From contig JAFMSR010000010.1 in the NCBI GenBank assembly GCA_022818135.1, positions 10,069,688 through 10,133,687 of the forward strand: DNA of 64,000 nucleotides, written 5' to 3'. Of this stretch, positions 21,320 through 33,403 are shown in pieces. The translations under genes and the position numbers were made by a program. Each line of letters begins with the position of its first letter. Within the stretch, counting starts at the first letter, position 1. The notes beneath the pieces are model-generated. The model had not been told where the DNA came from, ran no database searches, and saw nothing but the letters and a program-made list of their open reading frames with translations. Origin of the DNA: Saxidomus purpurata. Taxonomy: Eukaryota; Mollusca; Bivalvia; Venerida; Veneridae.

Positions 21320-23310
21320 GGGTAGTAGGGGAGAGGGGCACGGTACGTCAGTAATGACTGTCGACACATAAACAGCAGTCACAAAAACGACAAAACTCCG
21401 TGGTTTATACATGAACATACAAATCGTACGTTATACATGATGTTATCGTACATGACGTTCACAACTCAAGTACTATACCTTGCTGAATAATTTATTCATG
21501 ACCTTATATACCGTTAACACTTCTGGTCTGAAAAATTAATGCCGTACTAGGTGATGTCGAGTTTGTATTTAATGCGGATACGACGAGTAAAACTGGCCAA
21601 GACTCCCTTGGTCTGCAAAAAAAAACAAAATAAAAGTTTTATCGTAAACACTTCGTCTTCATAATCAATATTTCATGTTATTGTAAGTAATTACTATTTA
21701 TATTTTCATGTTATTTGAGACTAGTTACTTGTATCCGTAGGTTAATGGGGTTTTCTTTCAAGTTATTACGCAATCTTAGTTTTGGCATACAGAGGCAAGC
21801 TAGTACATGTTCATGTATATACTTTAAACCTCTTTGTGGTATTTAGTAAGCATTCATCGTGTAACACTTTTGGTTAAAATTGCATAAAATGCTAAGTCAA
21901 CGGTCTTGTACGCAGCCATATTTCAATTAAAAACAAACGTCTATCTACTTTGATATATTGAAATATGAAATTGCAGTCGCTTATAAAATAGACTATTTAA
22001 AGCACTAGTTCACTAGATCGATCTATGTGACGTACAAAGAATGACCGTGTTCTTGCGGGGGAGTTGGCTGATTAAACTGTTCGATTAATTCCGTATTTCA
22101 TCTAATAGTAACTGTAGTAAAGCTTAATCCCTGTGGAGTATAGGGTCAAAAGCTAATGGAAATAGGCTGATATACGGTAACAAAGGGAGATACGTCAATC
22201 GAAAACGCAAACTTTTGTCACGTAGTAGCAACGGACGTTCCTTCTGTCTATGCAGTGATTGGATTTAACACCCGTTTCAACAGTATTTGAGGTACGTGCA
22301 GGCGGGTATTATACTTAACCTTCGTTCAGTATGAAGGGCCAGTTCTAGACTGCGTAAAAAGCAAAACTATCTACAATATGACGAAGCTTTCAAAATACAG
22401 AAGATTGTTATCAGAGGGAAGAACATTCAATAAATTGTTTTGCGTTCTGTATAACCTCTACCTGTGTACTTCTGTTGCCTAAATGAATTAAACAGGAACC
22501 GTAATGACGTTTACGTTTTCTAACATCGTCTAACATCGTCTATTAACAAATGAGCACCTACTTGAAAAACTATGGTACTTTATAACTTTAATCGAATGGA
22601 CATCATTCATTTTATCATAATTGATTTATATGGAACTGCCACCCAAACGAGATGTTCTATAGCTGCAGCCAATTTTAATTGATTTAGTGTTCAGTTATTT
22701 AAATACAGTACAGTAAAACTTTTGTTAACTCTACTGTACGTAAGATCTCCAATTCTATGACAAAAATAGATTTTGGTAATACATTCTACCGTACTTTAAG
22801 TAGTCACCTTTAAAAAATGGCGAGTTTCGGGGCTTCCCTGACTAATTTGTTTAAGAGAAATTAAATTGCAAACTATATTTAAAAGTCATTTGTGCCCCAA
22901 ACACATACATATTATAAACACTAACAATCATTAAATGTGTTTAGCCTCCCGAGTTAGCTTTCAAATGTGTGCACAACATCGATCAAGTGGCGTTTGTGGT
23001 TGAATCTACCCGATTCTCAAAGGGTGACTTTATTGATCATGTCTGATCACTAATTGCAATACATTATTTTCAGTTCAGTTATACAGGGAATAATCGTGAC
23101 TGTCGTGTGAAATGTACTGAAGTAAGTATTTGCTGATATCGAGCTGCACATAAATAATAAATCCGGTACAGTATGCACCTGATTTCTGTGAATGGATCAA
23201 TCAAAATTCCAACCGTTTAAAGTGATATCAGTCTCTTTTATATATCGAGGACAAAATAATAAGGGTTAAACTGAACGAGTCATTGGGATTAATCATTATA
23301 AACTCGAATC
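21320..23310. other. no gene proven; one mini-exon-like segment
   Basis: At 23074-23121 a 48-nt segment lies between a pyrimidine-AG (cattattttcag) and a strong donor (GTAAGTAT). It is open in one frame as FSYTGNNRDCRVKCTE, with a Cys-x3-Cys. No partner exons are identified, so it is recorded only as a curiosity. Confidence 0.25.
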
Positions 23311-23318
23311 ATATACAA

Positions 23319-23470
23319 TCCTGTCCTTGCGACCACCTGGCATAAGCAACCACTTTATATTCATCCCGTGTAATTTAAGATGATAGCAATTTATCCGGAG
23401 TTAAGAGACCATCTATCTTAAGATACCACAATTTCAGGTTCCCCTGTGTGGTCGCTTTAGACAGCTTTTG
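23319..23470. mobile_element. small MITE with CGACCAC-type inverted ends
   Basis: The left part reads 'cttgcgaccacctggcataa' and the right 'gtgtggtcgctttagacag', inverted versions of one sequence. I recall many similar short elements in marine invertebrates. No target duplication is clear. Confidence 0.5.
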
Positions 23471-23854
23471 AAGTAGATTCAAAATAGGCAAGACTAAATT
23501 AAATTAATAGATTATGACAGCTTAATAAATATATACCTTTGATAGAACAGATGTTTCGCATCTCGTGTTGAAGTAGTAACTTTTTTATTCTCCATTATAG
23601 CTGCAGATATTCTGCATGCGGTATTAAACTGTTGCAGACGATATTATTTCAGACATTACTGTTTCATAAACTCTATATCTCCGGTTAAATTCATATCCTG
23701 TTAAAGGTTTGCTGTTCCTGTATGAGTGAACAAACTTACTGTCGCGACATGTCGTCAGGTTAGCCAATTAAACAACAAACGAGTTCAAGTCAATAGCAAC
23801 GGTTTTGTTTTCTGTCTTAACATAAGTGGTATGTGACGTTCCGACAAAATGCCT

Positions 23855-24537
23855 TGTAACACCGGATACAGCTCCCTTCGAATACAGATCCCAGGGAAGC
23901 TGTATTCGGTGCGCATTAACGAATACAGCTCCCAGGGAGCTCTTGTCAAATGGGAGCTGTATTTTGGGTTCTTGTACCTTTTTTTCTAATAAAGCGCCCC
24001 AGTGACCAGATGCAACATAAACGTGTATTTAAGGTGTATCATTCGTTCATACAAATACGCGGCAATAATAAAGGATCTATGCCACTATTCAGGATACAGT
24101 ACTTAGCAATGGGATGTCTGTCTTTTTGCTCGTCCGTGTTGTACGGACGGTGAATGTACATTTTAGTTTAAATGACTGTTTTGTTGATATTGAAGAATTT
24201 ATTTACTTTCAATAAACCTATATTTCTTATATGACGATATCATACAAGGCAGCAGTGGTTTTTAAGTGGTTTTACACTACACTTCATAAATAAATTGTTG
24301 ACGGAATAATGCTCATACACACCAGGGTGTAAGGCCCGACAGACGGACGGATAAGCCAACGGACAGGCGGAATAGATGTTACATGCAGTATATTAAACAG
24401 GTGTTATATGTTTGTTTCAGGCCATTTAGGTTCCTAATTTCTATCTATGGCTTTATCCGTTAATCAAACATAGGGAGCTTTATTCGTTAATGTGAACCGG
24501 GGAGCTGTATTCAAAAGGAGCTCTTTTCGGTGTTGCG
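23855..24537 (-). mobile_element. palindrome-rich TIR element, copy 2 (inverted)
   Basis: The left terminus is TGTAACACCGGATACAGCTCC. The right terminus is degraded (CGGTGTTGCG). Hairpin modules GAATACAGCTCCC/GGGAGCTGTATT occur at both ends. The interior 'gcgccccagtgaccagatgc' and 'gtatcattcgttcatacaaa' matches copy 1 in reverse complement. No target duplication is preserved. Confidence 0.82.
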
Positions 24538-24539
24538 TT

Positions 24540-25165
24540 CTTACGGGCACGGTCGACACCAATACCGTCACGAATTAATAACTGAGCTTTCACGGATTTC
24601 TGAGAACCTCATTTTTTAATTTCAAAAGTGATCGGCTCTGAAAATAGTTTCTTAATTACTTCATTTGCACATGATGTTGATTTAAATTCTGTCAGATGAA
24701 AATTAATCGGGAAATTGAACATCTTGGGAAACAGTATGGATTGATACCATTTTTACAGTGCTAAAGACAAAAGTTGACCTTTACTTCTAAATAGTTTTGT
24801 TGGTTTTACTGTGTTAATTTTTATATGCACAAGTATGTTGTTTTCTTCCTTCTTAACCTGGTGGATGCTTGGCGTATTTCAGATTGGCATCAGTCGTTAG
24901 AGTCATTACAATAATTCTACAGGTATTTTAGGTGCGGAACACGTCTCTGTCATGATTTGCATTTACTAGTGCGTAAATCCTGCAAGGCATCATAGTACAA
25001 TCACAACAAAACTACAAAAACTACGGCAGTTAACACACCAGAAGGAAAACTGATTAATTTTGATTCAAACACGAAATAACAGAATGTGCAATATCGTATA
25101 TCTATGATTAATATTGGAACCCGAGACGTTTGAAGAAAAGGAAATAACAAGAGCTGTCCTTCATA
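24540..25165. other. no gene recognised
   Basis: AT-rich DNA without repeats I can name. Confidence 0.4.
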
Positions 25166-25169
25166 ACTG

Positions 25170-25655
25170 ACGAATGTTACACAGTTTGTGGCCTTTACCT
25201 TCAAAGTGTGGACCCGGTACTTGCGCAAGACACTTAACCTCCATGTGCACAACATTTGTTTCAATTCATTTTAAATTCCTTCAATGTGTACCAGCTTTAC
25301 AATCCGGACAAAAACATTTGGAAATATTCAGGATTCTAAAACGATTGGCCTCTAAGTGTGACCTTGAATTTTAAGGTAATAGCGCAGAACTTGCGCGTAG
25401 CATATAATATCCATGTGCTCACGTAGTCTTCATGATTATGCTGAGAATTTGTGGTATATGATTTGAAAATCCCTTAACGTATAACAAAGTTAAAGCCCGT
25501 GTATGAAAAAAATAATGGAAGGACGGACCGGTTTACTGAAAAAATGGCCATCGGAGTTAAAAATAGATAAGTTCTTTTCAAATCCTGCCCTAAGGGTAAA
25601 TATTGGCACCACAGGGGGTTCACTTGTTTTACATAGACTTATAGCCTTTGCACAG
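25170..25655 (+). repeat. degenerate interspersed/tandem repeat units
   Basis: Units at about 25190-25330 and 25340-25500 share 'acttgcgc', 'ccatgtgc' and 'gcctctaagtgtgaccttga'-type words. The end, 25590-25645, carries 'gggggttcacttgttttaca', the same family as the array at 30.6-31.7 kb. The composite element at 25660 begins right after it. Confidence 0.55.
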
Positions 25656-25659
25656 CCGG

Positions 25660-25727
25660 TGTAACGTTGTAAACTGACCCCCATAGAATAATGACCCCCC
25701 GGTCATTATTTTATATAGAATAGTGAC
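25660..25727 (+). repeat. left 68-bp terminal inverted repeat
   Basis: Exact reverse complement of 29930-29997. It includes the perfect hairpin AATAATGACC-CCCC-GGTCATTATT. Confidence 0.93.
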
Positions 25728-26824
25728 CCCCGGTCATTATTTTATATAGAATAGTGACTCCTTTCTATAAAATACTGACACCCCTTATAAAATAATGACC
25801 CCCACGATTTTATCTATAAAATATTGACCCCCACCTAACCTATTACTAACATACTCTATATCAATTCAAGTCACTGTCGTGTTTCTATTGCTTATATTGG
25901 TTGTTGTTGTTGTTTCTGCTGCTGCTGCGTCTACAGCTGACACAACAGCAGTATAACTTAGAGGCCCCGCTAAGAAATAAGCGTACATCTATTGAAAATG
26001 AAATTTAAAATGGTTTTCATTTGAATTATCATTATTGTACTTAAAGAGAAGTATTACAATAATAGAAGATATACCTAAGTCGTTTTAATGCTACTATAGA
26101 AATAGAGAGAACCGATATTTAGGCTGGAGGATAATTTGGTTTTGTTTACAATCAGTGTATTATCATCTTGTATTAGTCATCTGAAATGATTCTGGTCATG
26201 TTTTCTTGATAGAAATTGAGATCATCCTTTAGAAATAAAGCGTTTACGAAAATAGAAACATTTGGAAATATATTTTATATGCTGGTTCGTCATCGATTTT
26301 GGGCATTTATATAGCCTATTTTACGGAAAAGATGTTTTTTTGCTATGGCATTTGATAAACACTGAAACCCGAAGAAAACCAGACTAGAAAGATTCACATA
26401 ATGTGCTATCAGCGATCTGACGCCAATCACATTTTTACTGGTCACTCATTCTAATTGTTTGTTGTGTATATTCGATTTCTGTCGTTACAAACATTATTGC
26501 ATATCAGCTAAAATATTTGTTGATAAAGTTTCATTCTTCTGGTTTTGTTTTCAACTTAAAAGGCAACATTTTTCTACTGAGTGACGTCAGATAACCTTTG
26601 TTCATACCGCGGCGGCATTGTTCAAAGTCACCGCTTAAATCAATGTGCTAAAAAAGAAAGCCAGGCCTTTGGGTAGCTCTTTAATCAATCACTGTCAATC
26701 ACCATCACTATTGAAAACATAGAGATTCTGGGTAGAATCATAGCTTATACCAAATTTTATTTAAAGTTAGGAATGATTGTGGACACCGTCCCTCGACAAG
26801 CACGTTTTCTGGTTTGTAGAGACT

Positions 26825-26935
26825 TTGATGGAAAAAAAACTTGTTATGGGCGGGTTTTGAACCCACGACCTGTGGATCCGAAGTCCGCCTCCCGTCCTCT
26901 TACACTCGACCATGCAGCTGTACCGGATGGTCATT
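26825..26935 (-). mobile_element. tRNA-like SINE head, minus strand
   Basis: Minus-strand order: 'gctgcatggtcgagtgtaag' (A-box region, type-II tRNA style), 'ggcggacttcggatccacag', then 'gtgggttcaaaacccgcc' (B-box-like). The 119-codon plus-strand frame over it (26773-27132) is antisense to the SINE and is not a gene. Confidence 0.6.
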
Positions 26936-27211
26936 TTAGACATTATTCTGTATCAAAAGATCAAGTTCCTGGTAAATCTGAACGCTTTTACTCGGACAAT
27001 GATAAACCGGTACAAACTTCACAACATTATACAAACATTTCATTAATATTGACGGTCCATGAACTCAATGGATTATTTTGGAGAGTACAAATATTTGGTG
27101 TGTTGAAAGATCAAGAAAATCCCAGATTATAACAGGGGTCAGTATTTAAAGAAAACAGATATTATTTTGTTGTTCTATAGGATAACAATTCTTCATTTTG
27201 CCTTTGGAGTC

Positions 27212-27312
27212 ATGATATTATTAGGACCGGGTGTCATAATATTATGACCGGTGGTCATAATCGGAGATCATATTATTATGACCCCCGGTCATAATTTTAT
27301 GACCCCGGTCAA
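27212..27312. repeat. internal GACCCC/GGTCATAATATTATGACC module
   Basis: Several copies of the same hairpin word used in the element's termini. Its position near the middle suggests a fusion or a nested related element. Confidence 0.75.
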
Positions 27313-27539
27313 GTTTGGTCATGTGACTTCTAAAGCATTCACATTTTTTTTTCTAAGATTTGACTTCGTGACCTAGTTTAGACCCCACATAACCCAGTTT
27401 CAAACGTGACCTAGATATCATTAAAATATTCATTTTGACCGACGTCAAAGAAGACTGGCAAACCACCTTAATGCACTCTATTCATCGAATTGCGGTAGCA
27501 TAACAACGCATCTTAAAAACCAGCTATACCGGCTGAGGC

Positions 27540-27800
27540 CGATGTTGTTGTTGTTGTTGTTATTTCCCAGTTTTATGACCCTCCCGCCTCTTTACGAGGA
27601 CATTATGGTGCGGACATACCAGCTTTACATGGTGGAGGAAGACCCAAGGTGCCCCTCCGGGCAATTTTCATGCTCGGGCGGGCACCTGGGTAGAACCACC
27701 GACGTTCCGCAAGCTAGCTGGTTAGCTTCCTCACATGAAAGATCTTGACCGTGAGCCTCGGTGGCGCAATGATAGCGCGCTTGCTTATTAAAGCGGATAA
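27540..27800 (+). repeat. interspersed cassette with tRNA-like end
   Basis: (GTT)n at 27543-27561, then 'atggtggaggaagacccaag' and 'gggcacctgggtagaacc', then 'gcctcggtggcgcaatgata' with 'gcgcgc' (A-box-like tRNA head) from about 27758. I associate the first part with bivalve interspersed repeats. Frames on both strands here are repeat-derived. Confidence 0.6.
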
Positions 27801-28195
27801 GTCTCACCAAAGGGATATTGTTTCGCCGTATCAAACCTTTGCCAATAGAAACAGATGACCTAATGGAATGGGGATACATAAAGGAATCCTTTTGCAACTT
27901 GAAACCCCTGCAAGTTTCAAGGTACACGATAGAACATACTTGGAACATAGATCACGAAACCCTTGCTTTAAAGGTGCATTACTTTTTGTTTAGAACATGT
28001 TTTAGATCTAAATCTTTTTGTTACCTATAAAGGTATCATGCTTCGAGTATTTCAACAGGCTTAAGTTTTATTTTTCCAAGATTTTTCCCAGAATCGATGA
28101 GATGGTACCTTTAACAGCCTCGTAACTTTGTGACGTTACGCATACATGTATATTATTATTAATTTACCTTCTGTACAATGTATTCTAATATGCCT

Positions 28196-29038
28196 ACGGT
28201 ATATTTCTATAGTCAATTCGAGTGCATTAATATGATTAAAGCACTCGGAAAAGTAGGCGGAGTTTCGGACATGGAAGTAGCTCCTTCCGACTTTTCTAAT
28301 TTACTCCCGCGCAAAAATAAAATATAGAAATGGAAATAATATCAGTTTAAATACATCAGTCGCATGAAAAAGATTTCTTTAAGAACCTAAATATTATTTT
28401 GATTGCGTCAAGTAAGCCTTAGAATACCTTCACCTTGTTTTCCTTAAAAAGGCCAAGAAATTCAGGAGTAACAGTCATACAATGTTTTGATTCCGGGAGA
28501 CAAAACTATGAATGAAAACGTTTACGTCATCACACTGACGTCATTACTCCACGTTAAAACGTTGTACAGTTCAAATTAACGGTACGCATTTAAATCGATT
28601 AGCTGCTTTGTTAGGTTCTGAATCTGACGCCTTCTGCATAATGTCAGTCAGGTATTTCTTTTTTATATTTTATGTATTAGATGATTAAACTAAAATAATT
28701 TTGTATAATACATGTATAGTTATGTTTGATATCTTGAATGGTTGCCCGAATAGGGGAGTGAATTCCAACAGCTACTATTTATGCTGTTTTACACATTACC
28801 GCCGAACTGAAAAAAGGTCCGTAGTAGTTACGATAGTTTTCAAAAAATCGGCTTCTAAGAATCGAAATAATCTATGTCTTGGAGTGCTTTATCAAAATTG
28901 AAGCATTTCCCGTCGGAAATGTGCCTGTGTAATAATTCACTCGGACTTCGCCCTCGTGAATTATTCCGCCAGGCACATCACCTCCGGGGAATGCTTCAAT
29001 TTCGATAAAGCACTCCAAGCCATAGATTATTTCTTAAG
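28196..29038 (+). mobile_element. ~830-bp dispersed repeat, copy 1
   Basis: It aligns end to end with 56207-57032, with small indels and substitutions, from 'acggtat' through CGAGTGCATTAATATGATTA to 'ccatagattatttcttaag'. Flanking DNA is unrelated. The last 165 bp form a terminal hairpin. There is no coding frame shared by both copies. It contains one TGACGTCA (28536) in a region where copy 2 has two. The class is unknown: it has a 3' terminal hairpin but no clear target duplication, and it is nested in the 25660-29997 element. Confidence 0.85.
28866..29032. repeat. terminal ~75-bp-arm hairpin of the dispersed repeat
   Basis: AATAATCTATG...CTTGGAGTGCTTTATC on the left pairs with GATAAAGCACTCCAAG...CATAGATTATT on the right. 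The apex is CGGACTTCGCCCTCG. Confidence 0.88.
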
Positions 29039-29311
29039 TGTAAGCATTCTGGAACTTAAAGTAACGGTGATTTTGTCCGAAATTTTAGAAGAAACATCAT
29101 TTTGTTATTGCATCCTACATGTTGCACTAATTTCGTAATAGCATGGGCTCGCGGGCTCATTACGAAAAAATGCTATTGACGGTAAAATAGTTCATTTTCT
29201 GGAGTGCAAGATTGTATGCCACCCCTGAAAGTGATGTCAAAAACCCTTAACCTTCTTTATGTCACCTATATGTCACTCATATATACCTCCAAAAATAGGC
29301 GAAACGGGTGT

Positions 29312-29460
29312 GGGGTAGCCCAGTGGTTTAATTACCTATGACGCTCCTCGTCGTTAGAAATTATTCAAATTTCAGTATATTGATGAAAAGACATCCTTCT
29401 TTGGATTTGGGGTATTTGTGTCACTTTTCATGCGTTTTTAAGTAGAAAAAGTAAACAATT
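29312..29460 (+). mobile_element. possible SINE head
   Basis: 'gggtagcccagtggtttaat' fits an A box (TAGCCCAGTGG). No good B box follows, so only weakly supported. Confidence 0.3.
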
Positions 29461-29544
29461 ATATCAATATAAGGCATAAAATATGCAAATCGGTTGTTGG
29501 GAAATCCCATGTTTTATGACCTGTGACGTCCATGACAATAAGAT

Positions 29545-29790
29545 GTTGTTCGAATTTAAGGGCCATGACTCCCGAACAGGTGGAGCAAATCCATTTTTTT
29601 CTTTCTGCACAACTAGGCTCGGTAGTAGTAATCCCTGAAAGTTTGAATCAATTCCGTCCAATAATGAATGAAGAGTTGCGGTCACAAAAAAATGTTGCAC
29701 GTACGCACGCACGGACGCACGCACGGACGGTGCCATTACCATATTCTCCTCCGATGCCTATCGGTGGGGATAATTATGTTGTAAGTGTGC
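29545..29790 (+). repeat. degenerate interspersed repeat with ACGCACGG tract
   Basis: 'gggccatgactcccgaacag' precedes a short ACGCACGG tract (29700-29727) and a weak hairpin around 29750. Frames on both strands are artefacts of the tract. Confidence 0.5.
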
Positions 29791-29929
29791 CTTACATGGG
29801 TTAGGGCTACAGTTTGGGTTAGGGGGTCGTTATTCTATAGGGGGTCACAATTCTATGTGAGGGTCATTTTTCTACGTGTGGGGGAGTCATAATATTATGA
29901 CCCCCCGGTCATAATATTATGACCGGGGA

Positions 29930-29997
29930 GTCACTATTCTATATAAAATAATGACCGGGGGGTCATTATTCTATGGGGGTCAGTTTACAACGTTACA
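29930..29997 (-). repeat. right 68-bp terminal inverted repeat
   Basis: Exact reverse complement of 25660-25727, followed by CCGG. Further GACCCC/GGGGTC modules extend leftward to about 29820. Confidence 0.93.
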
Positions 29998-30229
29998 CCG
30001 GCATATTTTGTTACACACTCGACAGACATGCATGTGTTTTTGTAAACACTGTACATCACGTTATGCTACTTTCGGTTTACTGCGCGTGTTGTATACGTCA
30101 GCAAATAGATTGAGCTGTAACATGAAAGTAAAATTTCCATTGGCCCACCTACAGAGGTCACGCGCAGGGGTCACCCTGTCTGCTAATCTGCGCATGGACT
30201 TCTTCTTTTCTTTTTTCTTTTTACTAACG

Positions 30230-30620
30230 AGAGGTCAATTTTAAGCGTTCTCATAAGATGTCAATATAGATCAACCTGGGTTTGAGTACGACATGTCTGC
30301 TTTATGTCTATGAAAAACATATTTGCACTCGCTCAAAACACTATCCCAAAGGGGCCTGTACGCGAACGTTGGTAAAATGAAAATGTTCAAACCTGGTAAA
30401 ATTGTGTCCAAGGTCATTTTCAAGGTTGTCTTAAAGTGTCAGCATTTGTCTCGGATGTCTTAGTTTTCAACAATCAGGAGCTTAAAATTCATAGACTTTT
30501 AATTCATACAGACAAAACGTGTTCCATACGGTAACTGTCACTTCTATGGAAGGCCAAATCTGTCTTAACCCGCGTTTACAGTTTATTACGTCATGGCCGT
30601 TCAAAGGATAAAAGAAAACC
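30230..30620. other. no gene recognised
   Basis: Possibly diverged repeat, judging from 'ccaaggtcattttcaaggtt'. Otherwise unremarkable. Confidence 0.35.
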
Positions 30621-30624
30621 GTTA

Positions 30625-31680
30625 GAAACCTTCTCTAAAACCACAAGTTCGAGAGCTTAGATGTTTGGCGAGTAAAATTGTTTAATGGATCTCTCCCAAG
30701 TATGTTCAAAACCATGCCCCTGGCGTCAATATTGACCATACCATGGGGTCACTGGATTTCATTATGTACTTATTTTGTATGTAGCATTGCCGATTGGACC
30801 TCTACGGAGTTTGTTCAAAGCTTGACCCATGGGTCAAACTGACCCTGCCCGGGAGTTACTTGGTAAAGGAAAACATTTAAACTCTTATTTAGCAAAACGA
30901 AAGGTCAAGAGCTTAGATATATAGTTTGTAGCGCTATATAGCGGATCTCTACTAAGTTTGTTCAAATAATACCCCAGGGTCAAAATTAAGCATCCCCAGG
31001 CGTCACTTGTTTTTCATTGGTTTATATAAAAAAAATCTTCTCCTCAAAAAGCACAGAGCTTAGACATTTGGTATGTAACAAACTCTAGTGGACCACCACA
31101 AGGTTTGTGCAACTCTTGCCCCTGGGGTGAAAACAGACTCTACCCAGGGGGTCCCTTGTTTTACATACATGTACACTAATATTGGAAAAACTGAAAAAAA
31201 TGTTCTTTTCCAAAACCAGAAGTTCAAGGCCTAGATATTTAATCTTCTAATTCAATGTAGTTTTTATAATTATTTTGATGTGTTAGTAAAAAAAAAAGTT
31301 TCATTAAAATAGTGAAACCATACATACATGTACAGAAAACATGTACAGAAACAGAGGTAACATCAGTCTCATAGCAAAACATATGACACACAAATCCTTG
31401 CAACTTTGTAGACTATAACTACTACGCAGTCTGCATACACTGATAAACATATCATTGTATAGTGGACTTCTACCATGTTTGTTCAAATCATGCCCATTGG
31501 GTCAAATTGATCATGCACTAGGGGTCCCTTTTTCTGTATATAAAGTTATTGGAAAAACACATTTTTTTTATAAAATCTTGTCTGAAACTATGTGGCTCAG
31601 AATGTAAAGCATTGTTTGGTGGTCCTCTACGAAGTTTGTTCACATTATGATCCGGGATCAAAACTGACCACTCCTATTGT
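30625..31680 (+). repeat. degenerate array of ~180-bp units
   Basis: Five or six units repeat the order 'ggacctctacgaagtttgtt', 'caaa...tgcccctgggg', 'tcaaaactgaccc', 'ggggtcacttgttttacat', 'ggaaaaac...ttct' and 'aaaacc...gagcttagatatttgg'. All units are much diverged. This is a unit I recall as very common in bivalve genomes. The few open frames are remnants of its biased composition. Confidence 0.75.
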
Positions 31681-31684
31681 AAAA

Positions 31685-31960
31685 GTTCATGGACAGGTTG
31701 ATCTTAATCGGTAGGTGCCCTCTTTTGCCATTTAGGTCGCTGAAACAAAGGTCAAGGTCAGCTGTATTATATCAAATAACTGGAGGACCATTAGGCCTAC
31801 TTTCTGGTTTTGAAACTACATAGATAAAATTTGGACCATGTATACAGTTTTGCCTGTAGGTTTGAACTTCGACATTGACTGACCTTGACCTTGACCAAAT
31901 GTCTTGTTCTTGAAGCTGCATCATTGAAATTTAAACTACACGGATATGTTTGCCTGCAGA
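31685..31960 (+). repeat. GGTCAAGGTCA-type degenerate repeat
   Basis: 'aaggtcaaggtcagctgtat' and 'ctgaccttgaccttgaccaa' give short direct and inverted CAAGGTC words. They probably belong to another mollusc interspersed family. A G9-10 run follows near 31985. Confidence 0.5.
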
Positions 31961-31994
31961 TTTCAATTTTAGCGCATTATTCAGGGGGGGGGGA

Positions 31995-32903
31995 CGATAT
32001 AAGGGTAGCATTGCCCTCTTTGTGTTTATATTTCATAATTCTGTGAATGTTGAGCTTAAATTGACTTTTTCCCCACGTTTTACTCTTAGTGTTCCTATTT
32101 ATATTTCTGTTTAGCTTGTTTTGGCTATATAGGTAACGTGGACGTGCGGAAAAGGATCGAATCCTGGTTTCTGTCTACTGTGTTTTATTCCAGTAAAAGT
32201 AGATGAACAAGTTTGGGCTTAAACAATCCTTAAGAAAAACACTTCATATCTTCATTAACACATTTATGCTTTGAGTTTTACAATTAATGGAATCTTCTGG
32301 CACCCAATTTTGGCAAATTATATTTCCCTAAATATGGATGGACTGTGATACAAAAGACTAACAACTGAAATCCCGAACTGACGACGTTGTTTTTGTCGTC
32401 TGCTTCCGAGTATTTTATTAGACGCGCAAACTGGCAAATACCTGATATATTTTCAAGGGTGATTTGCTATAAAGATATCTTATAATCCAGTTTGATTGAC
32501 ACTGATGAACGTTACAGGCATAGACAATAACTTCTTAAGAATATTGACCTAGTTTATAGTGAATGGTGACGGACAACTTTGATCTAAATAACATTGCTAA
32601 AAAAGAAATGAAAATTTGGTAGCTATTGAGAGTAACCAGATTTTGACCCAATAGTATGTATTTAAGATTACGACCATTCCCGAAAGTTGTGTCTGTGACT
32701 GAAATTCAAGCCTGTATACAACATTTTCAAATGAATTTTAGAACAGTATGGCGAAGCTAGATGTATTTTCATACATGGCAACAAGCATAGATATTTAATA
32801 ACTATGTAGCTTTCCTTTTTTTCAAAAAATGTAAGTCGATGGTAAGAGATAATTTACCCTTATCATATAGCTATATACATCAGATTGCCATCCGTTTAAT
32901 GGT
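31995..32903. other. no gene recognised
   Basis: AT-rich up to the gap. Confidence 0.4.
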
Positions 32904-33403
32904 NNNNNNNNNNNNNNNNNNNNNNNNNNNNNNNNNNNNNNNNNNNNNNNNNNNNNNNNNNNNNNNNNNNNNNNNNNNNNNNNNNNNNNNNNNNNNNNNN
33001 NNNNNNNNNNNNNNNNNNNNNNNNNNNNNNNNNNNNNNNNNNNNNNNNNNNNNNNNNNNNNNNNNNNNNNNNNNNNNNNNNNNNNNNNNNNNNNNNNNNN
33101 NNNNNNNNNNNNNNNNNNNNNNNNNNNNNNNNNNNNNNNNNNNNNNNNNNNNNNNNNNNNNNNNNNNNNNNNNNNNNNNNNNNNNNNNNNNNNNNNNNNN
33201 NNNNNNNNNNNNNNNNNNNNNNNNNNNNNNNNNNNNNNNNNNNNNNNNNNNNNNNNNNNNNNNNNNNNNNNNNNNNNNNNNNNNNNNNNNNNNNNNNNNN
33301 NNNNNNNNNNNNNNNNNNNNNNNNNNNNNNNNNNNNNNNNNNNNNNNNNNNNNNNNNNNNNNNNNNNNNNNNNNNNNNNNNNNNNNNNNNNNNNNNNNNN
33401 NNN
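32904..33403. other. assembly gap, 500 N
   Basis: Exactly 500 N; nominal size. Confidence 0.99.

Larger units (their letters stand above)
25660..29997. mobile_element. 4.3-kb composite element with perfect 68-bp termini
   Basis: Both ends read inward TGTAACGTTGTAAACTGACC and stay identical for 68 bp. CCGG flanks both sides (25656-25659 and 29998-30001) and may be a 4-bp target duplication. The termini are built from hairpin modules (AATAATGACC/GGTCATTATT and CTATA-linked GACCCC/GGGGTC words) that continue for another ~100 bp on each side and recur at 27212-27312. No long coding frame is present. Inside lie tRNA-like SINE heads, an interspersed cassette and one copy of the ~830-bp dispersed repeat, so it is either a very loaded element or a pair of elements acting as one. 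Confidence 0.75.

Noticed and set aside
26773..27132. 119-codon plus-strand frame
   Set aside because: It is antisense to a tRNA-like SINE head and shows no domain.
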